Position numbers and translations under genes: made by a program. DNA of 17,001 bases, taken from contig JACDGR010000024.1 in NCBI GenBank assembly GCA_013821525.1, positions 1-17,001 on the forward strand, given 5' to 3'. Below the pieces are notes generated by a model. That model was not told the DNA's origin. It saw only the letters and a list, made by a program, of their open reading frames with translations, and ran no database searches. Below are positions 15,297 to 17,001 of the stretch, piece after piece; positions within the stretch are counted from its first letter, which is position 1, and each line of letters opens with the position of its first letter. The DNA comes from Actinomycetota bacterium. GTDB lineage: Bacteria; Actinomycetota; Thermoleophilia; Gaiellales; Gaiellaceae.

Positions 15297-15784
15297 ACCC
15301 CGTGCTCGAGGTAGATACGAGCGCGCTGCAGCTTCGGCTTCGCCTCGTCTGCGGGGTCGACGTAGCTGATCGTGCGCTTGCCCTCCCACCCGCGCGGCAG
15401 GACCAGCACGCGGACGAACGCAGTGTCCTCGACCTCGGAGGCTGTGGCGAACACGGGGTCGGGGCCGGTCTCGTACCACCACTCGAACGGGCCGTACTCG
15501 TGCGAGGCGCCTTCCGTGTCGATGCGAATCCGTCCGTGCAACAGCACGCGTAGCCCGGGACCCGGATGCGTGTGCAGGTAGGCGACGCCGCCGGGCGGGA
15601 AGTCGACCCGGTCACAGCGCAGCAGCCAGTTGCCGGCCGGCTTCTCTGTCAGCTCCCAGACGAGCGCTCGTCCCTCGACGCTTGCGGCGCCCGCGTGCGC
15701 TTCGTCGGCCTCGACGTCGTAGACGATGTGGTCGCCGGGGCCGAGCTCGACGCCGTCGCGATGGTCGGACAGCCGCAGGATCAA
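15293..15784 (-). CDS. Cupin-like protein, 163 residues
   Basis: This cupin-fold protein lies between the SDR and TPP-enzyme genes. It has one recognisable motif, PPGGVAYLHTHPGPGLRVLLHG, with His71 and His73 and a closing Gly84. The Glu expected four or five residues after the HxH pair is replaced (Gly77/Leu78), and a second His motif is not obvious; instead there is an acidic, aromatic GPFEWWYETGPDPVFATASE. Metal binding is therefore uncertain. The start is TTG at 15784, forming TTGA with the SDR stop; no better ATG or GTG occurs near the N-terminus. It ends in a GTGA overlap with the TPP-enzyme gene. The function is not known. The position suggests an auxiliary or isomerase-like step in the same pathway. 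Confidence 0.8.
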   Translation of the reverse strand: MILRLSDHRDGVELGPGDHIVYDVEADEAHAGAASVEGRALVWELTEKPAGNWLLRCDRVDFPPGGVAYLHTHPGPGLRVLLHGRIRIDTEGASHEYGPFEWWYETGPDPVFATASEVEDTAFVRVLVLPRGWEGKRTISYVDPADEAKPKLQRARIYLEHGV

Positions 15785-16518
15785 TGGAACGTCTGTCCGC
15801 CGTCGATCACGATCGTCTGTCCGGTGATGAAGTCCGAGCCGTCGCCGACGAGAAACGCCACGGCGCCGACGACGTCGTTCGGCGTCTGGTCGCGCTGCAG
15901 CGTGCGCGCCGAGACGGAGACGTCGCGGAGCTTCTCAACCACCTCGGGGTGCGCCTCGACACCGGCGGAGAGCGTGAAGCCGGGCGCAACGCAGTTCACG
16001 AGCACCTTGTCGTTGCCGACCTCCTTCGCGAGCGCCCGCGTGAAGGCAACGATCGCGCCCTTCGAGGTGACGTAATGGAGCAGGAACGGCACGCCACGGA
16101 ACGGTGTGCCCGACGAGATGTTGACGATCCTCCCGCCGCCTCCTGCGCGCATGATCGGAACGACGGCGCGGCACATCAGGAACATCGAGGCGACGTTGAC
16201 GTCCATCACCCTGCGCCATTCTTCGAGCGGGATCTGCTCGAACGGACGCATCTCGAGTGAGGCGTAAAGACCGGCGTTGTTGACGAGGATGTCGATCGAG
16301 CCACACTCGTCCGCGACCTGCTCCGCGAGCGCCGCGACCGCCTGCTCGTCGCCGACGTCTGCCGTGATCCCGAGACCGCCTGGGAACGAGGCGGCGGCGG
16401 CTTCGGCGCCGTTCAGGTCGACGATCACGATTCGCGCGCCCAGCGCGGCGAGTCCCTCGGCAATCGCCCGCCCGATTCCCTGCGCACCGCCCGTGACGAT
16501 CGCGACCTTCCCCTCCAT
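15781..16518 (-). CDS. Short-chain dehydrogenase/reductase (SDR), NAD-type
   Basis: This classical SDR of 245 residues interconverts an alcohol and a carbonyl. The cofactor motif TGGAQGIG is at 9-16, with Asp34 at the end of the second strand, which favours NAD(H) over NADP(H). NNAG is at 80-83, and the catalytic tetrad is Asn108, Ser136, Tyr149 and Lys153 (HYVTSKGA). The end of the protein, SDFITGQTIVIDGGQTFH, is family-typical. The start is ATG at 16518, which shares one base with the NIPSNAP stop in the string TGATG; the open frame continues upstream as an Arg/Ala-rich shadow of the NIPSNAP gene. It overlaps the cupin gene by four bases at its end. It sits between aldehyde-processing and 2-oxo-acid-processing genes, so it is a probable catabolic dehydrogenase. 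Confidence 0.93.
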   Translation of the reverse strand: MEGKVAIVTGGAQGIGRAIAEGLAALGARIVIVDLNGAEAAAASFPGGLGITADVGDEQAVAALAEQVADECGSIDILVNNAGLYASLEMRPFEQIPLEEWRRVMDVNVASMFLMCRAVVPIMRAGGGGRIVNISSGTPFRGVPFLLHYVTSKGAIVAFTRALAKEVGNDKVLVNCVAPGFTLSAGVEAHPEVVEKLRDVSVSARTLQRDQTPNDVVGAVAFLVGDGSDFITGQTIVIDGGQTFH

Positions 16519-16832
16519 CAGCGGATCGGCGAGAACTCGGTGGGGATCAGGATGCGGTTCTGCTGGGTGTGCAGGAGCGGCTGCAGCCGCGCGAGAAAGT
16601 CCTTCCACTGCGGATCGGCCTGCAGGCTCGCCCGCCGCTGCTCGCGCTCGGCGTAGCTGTCGTAGCTCCACAGCGCCGTGTAGGTCGAGAGGGCGCCGAT
16701 GTCGGTGGTGAAGACGCCGATCAGGTTGCCGAGATGCTTGCGCTGCAACTCGATCCCCTCAGCTCGGTACATCGCCACCACCTCGTTCAGTTTGCCGGTG
16801 TGAACGTGGTAGTCACGCTGCTCGACGATCAC
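16518..16832 (-). CDS. NIPSNAP-family protein
   Basis: This is a small protein of 104 residues with one ferredoxin-like alpha/beta NIPSNAP domain. The sequence opens MIVEQRDYHVHTGKLNEVV and contains HLGNLIGVFTTDIG, the central YTALWSYDSYAEREQRRASL and WKDFLARLQPLLHTQQNRIL, all characteristic of the family. Bacterial NIPSNAP proteins often lie in catabolic operons; their biochemical role is not established. The start is GTG at 16832, nine bases after GGGAGG (16842-16847 on the plus strand). It forms GTGA with the stop of the aldehyde dehydrogenase and shares one base with the SDR start. Confidence 0.9.
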   Translation of the reverse strand: MIVEQRDYHVHTGKLNEVVAMYRAEGIELQRKHLGNLIGVFTTDIGALSTYTALWSYDSYAEREQRRASLQADPQWKDFLARLQPLLHTQQNRILIPTEFSPIR

Positions 16833-17001
16833 GACTCAATGCCTCCCATGCAGAGATATTTGATCTCCAGCCACTCGTCGATCCCGTACTTCGATCCCTC
16901 GCGGCCGATGCCCGATTCCTTGACACCGCCGAACGGCGCGACCTCCGTCGAGATCACACCGGTGTTGATGCCGAGGATCCCGTAGTCGAGCGCTTCGGAG
17001 A
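16829..17001 (-). CDS. Succinate-semialdehyde dehydrogenase-like aldehyde dehydrogenase (C-terminal part only)
   Basis: Only the last 56 or so codons are in the window; the rest lies beyond base 17001. The visible end, with GILGINTGVISTEVAPFGG, then VKESGIGREGSKYGI and finally WLEIKYLCMGG, is the highly conserved C-terminus of the succinate-semialdehyde dehydrogenase (GabD-like) branch of the NAD(P)-dependent aldehyde dehydrogenases. The catalytic Cys and Glu are not in view. The stop overlaps the NIPSNAP start as GTGA, so it belongs to the same operon and is its first visible gene. The exact aldehyde substrate remains open because GabD-like enzymes serve several semialdehyde pathways. Confidence 0.88.
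   Translation of the reverse strand, partial: SEALDYGILGINTGVISTEVAPFGGVKESGIGREGSKYGIDEWLEIKYLCMGGIES

Noticed and set aside
13512..15314. 600-codon open frame on the plus strand opposite the TPP-enzyme gene
   Set aside because: It is rich in Arg, Ala and His with no domain, and mirrors the codon bias of the real gene on the minus strand. Such antisense frames are expected at high GC.

Overview
The window is compact, high-GC bacterial DNA with strong G/C third-position bias, many GTG and TTG starts, and genes that mostly overlap by 1-17 bases. Gene content and protein style (Sec-exported Liv-type binding protein, LppX/LprG-like lipoprotein, three-gene GlcDEF) suggest an actinobacterium, most likely a Thermoleophilia-type lineage such as Gaiellales or Solirubrobacterales. 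That assignment rests on resemblance only. No rRNA, tRNA, CRISPR array, insertion sequence or phage gene was seen.

Layout. (1) 2-2659, plus strand: a glycolate-oxidase-type operon glcD (5' end outside the window), glcE and glcF, each overlapping the next. (2) 2656-10794, minus strand: one long operon read from right to left: VOC/glyoxalase-like protein, LivH and LivM permeases, a 152-base leader, periplasmic binding protein, LivG and LivF ATPases, a Tm-1-like (UPF0261) protein, a PEP-hydrolase-like TIM-barrel protein and a small cupin. Its last codon overlaps that of glcF. (3) 10795-10866: a short divergent control region with a LysR-type operator and a promoter placed for a leaderless transcript. 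(4) 10867-12534, plus strand: the LysR-type regulator and a lipoprotein. (5) 12524-17001, minus strand: a second catabolic operon read from right to left: aldehyde dehydrogenase (only its 3' end is present), NIPSNAP protein, short-chain dehydrogenase, cupin, thiamine-diphosphate enzyme and amidase.

How the parts may work together (inference). The LysR protein probably senses a small metabolite and switches on the divergent operon, which imports an amino-acid-like or carboxylate solute through a complete Liv-type ABC transporter and processes it with the VOC protein, the Tm-1/TIM-barrel pair and the cupin. The amidase operon could open an amide and convert 2-oxo acid, alcohol and aldehyde intermediates through the TPP enzyme, SDR and aldehyde dehydrogenase. 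GlcDEF would oxidise a 2-hydroxy acid such as glycolate or lactate. The substrate cannot be read from the sequence.

The most notable points are the transporter-linked, split version of the two-domain plant Tm-1 protein, the operator and promoter geometry in front of the Liv operon, a GlcE that lacks the N-terminal FAD pyrophosphate-binding segment, and an amidase with Cys in place of Gly just before its nucleophile. No intergenic gap exceeds 152 bases.
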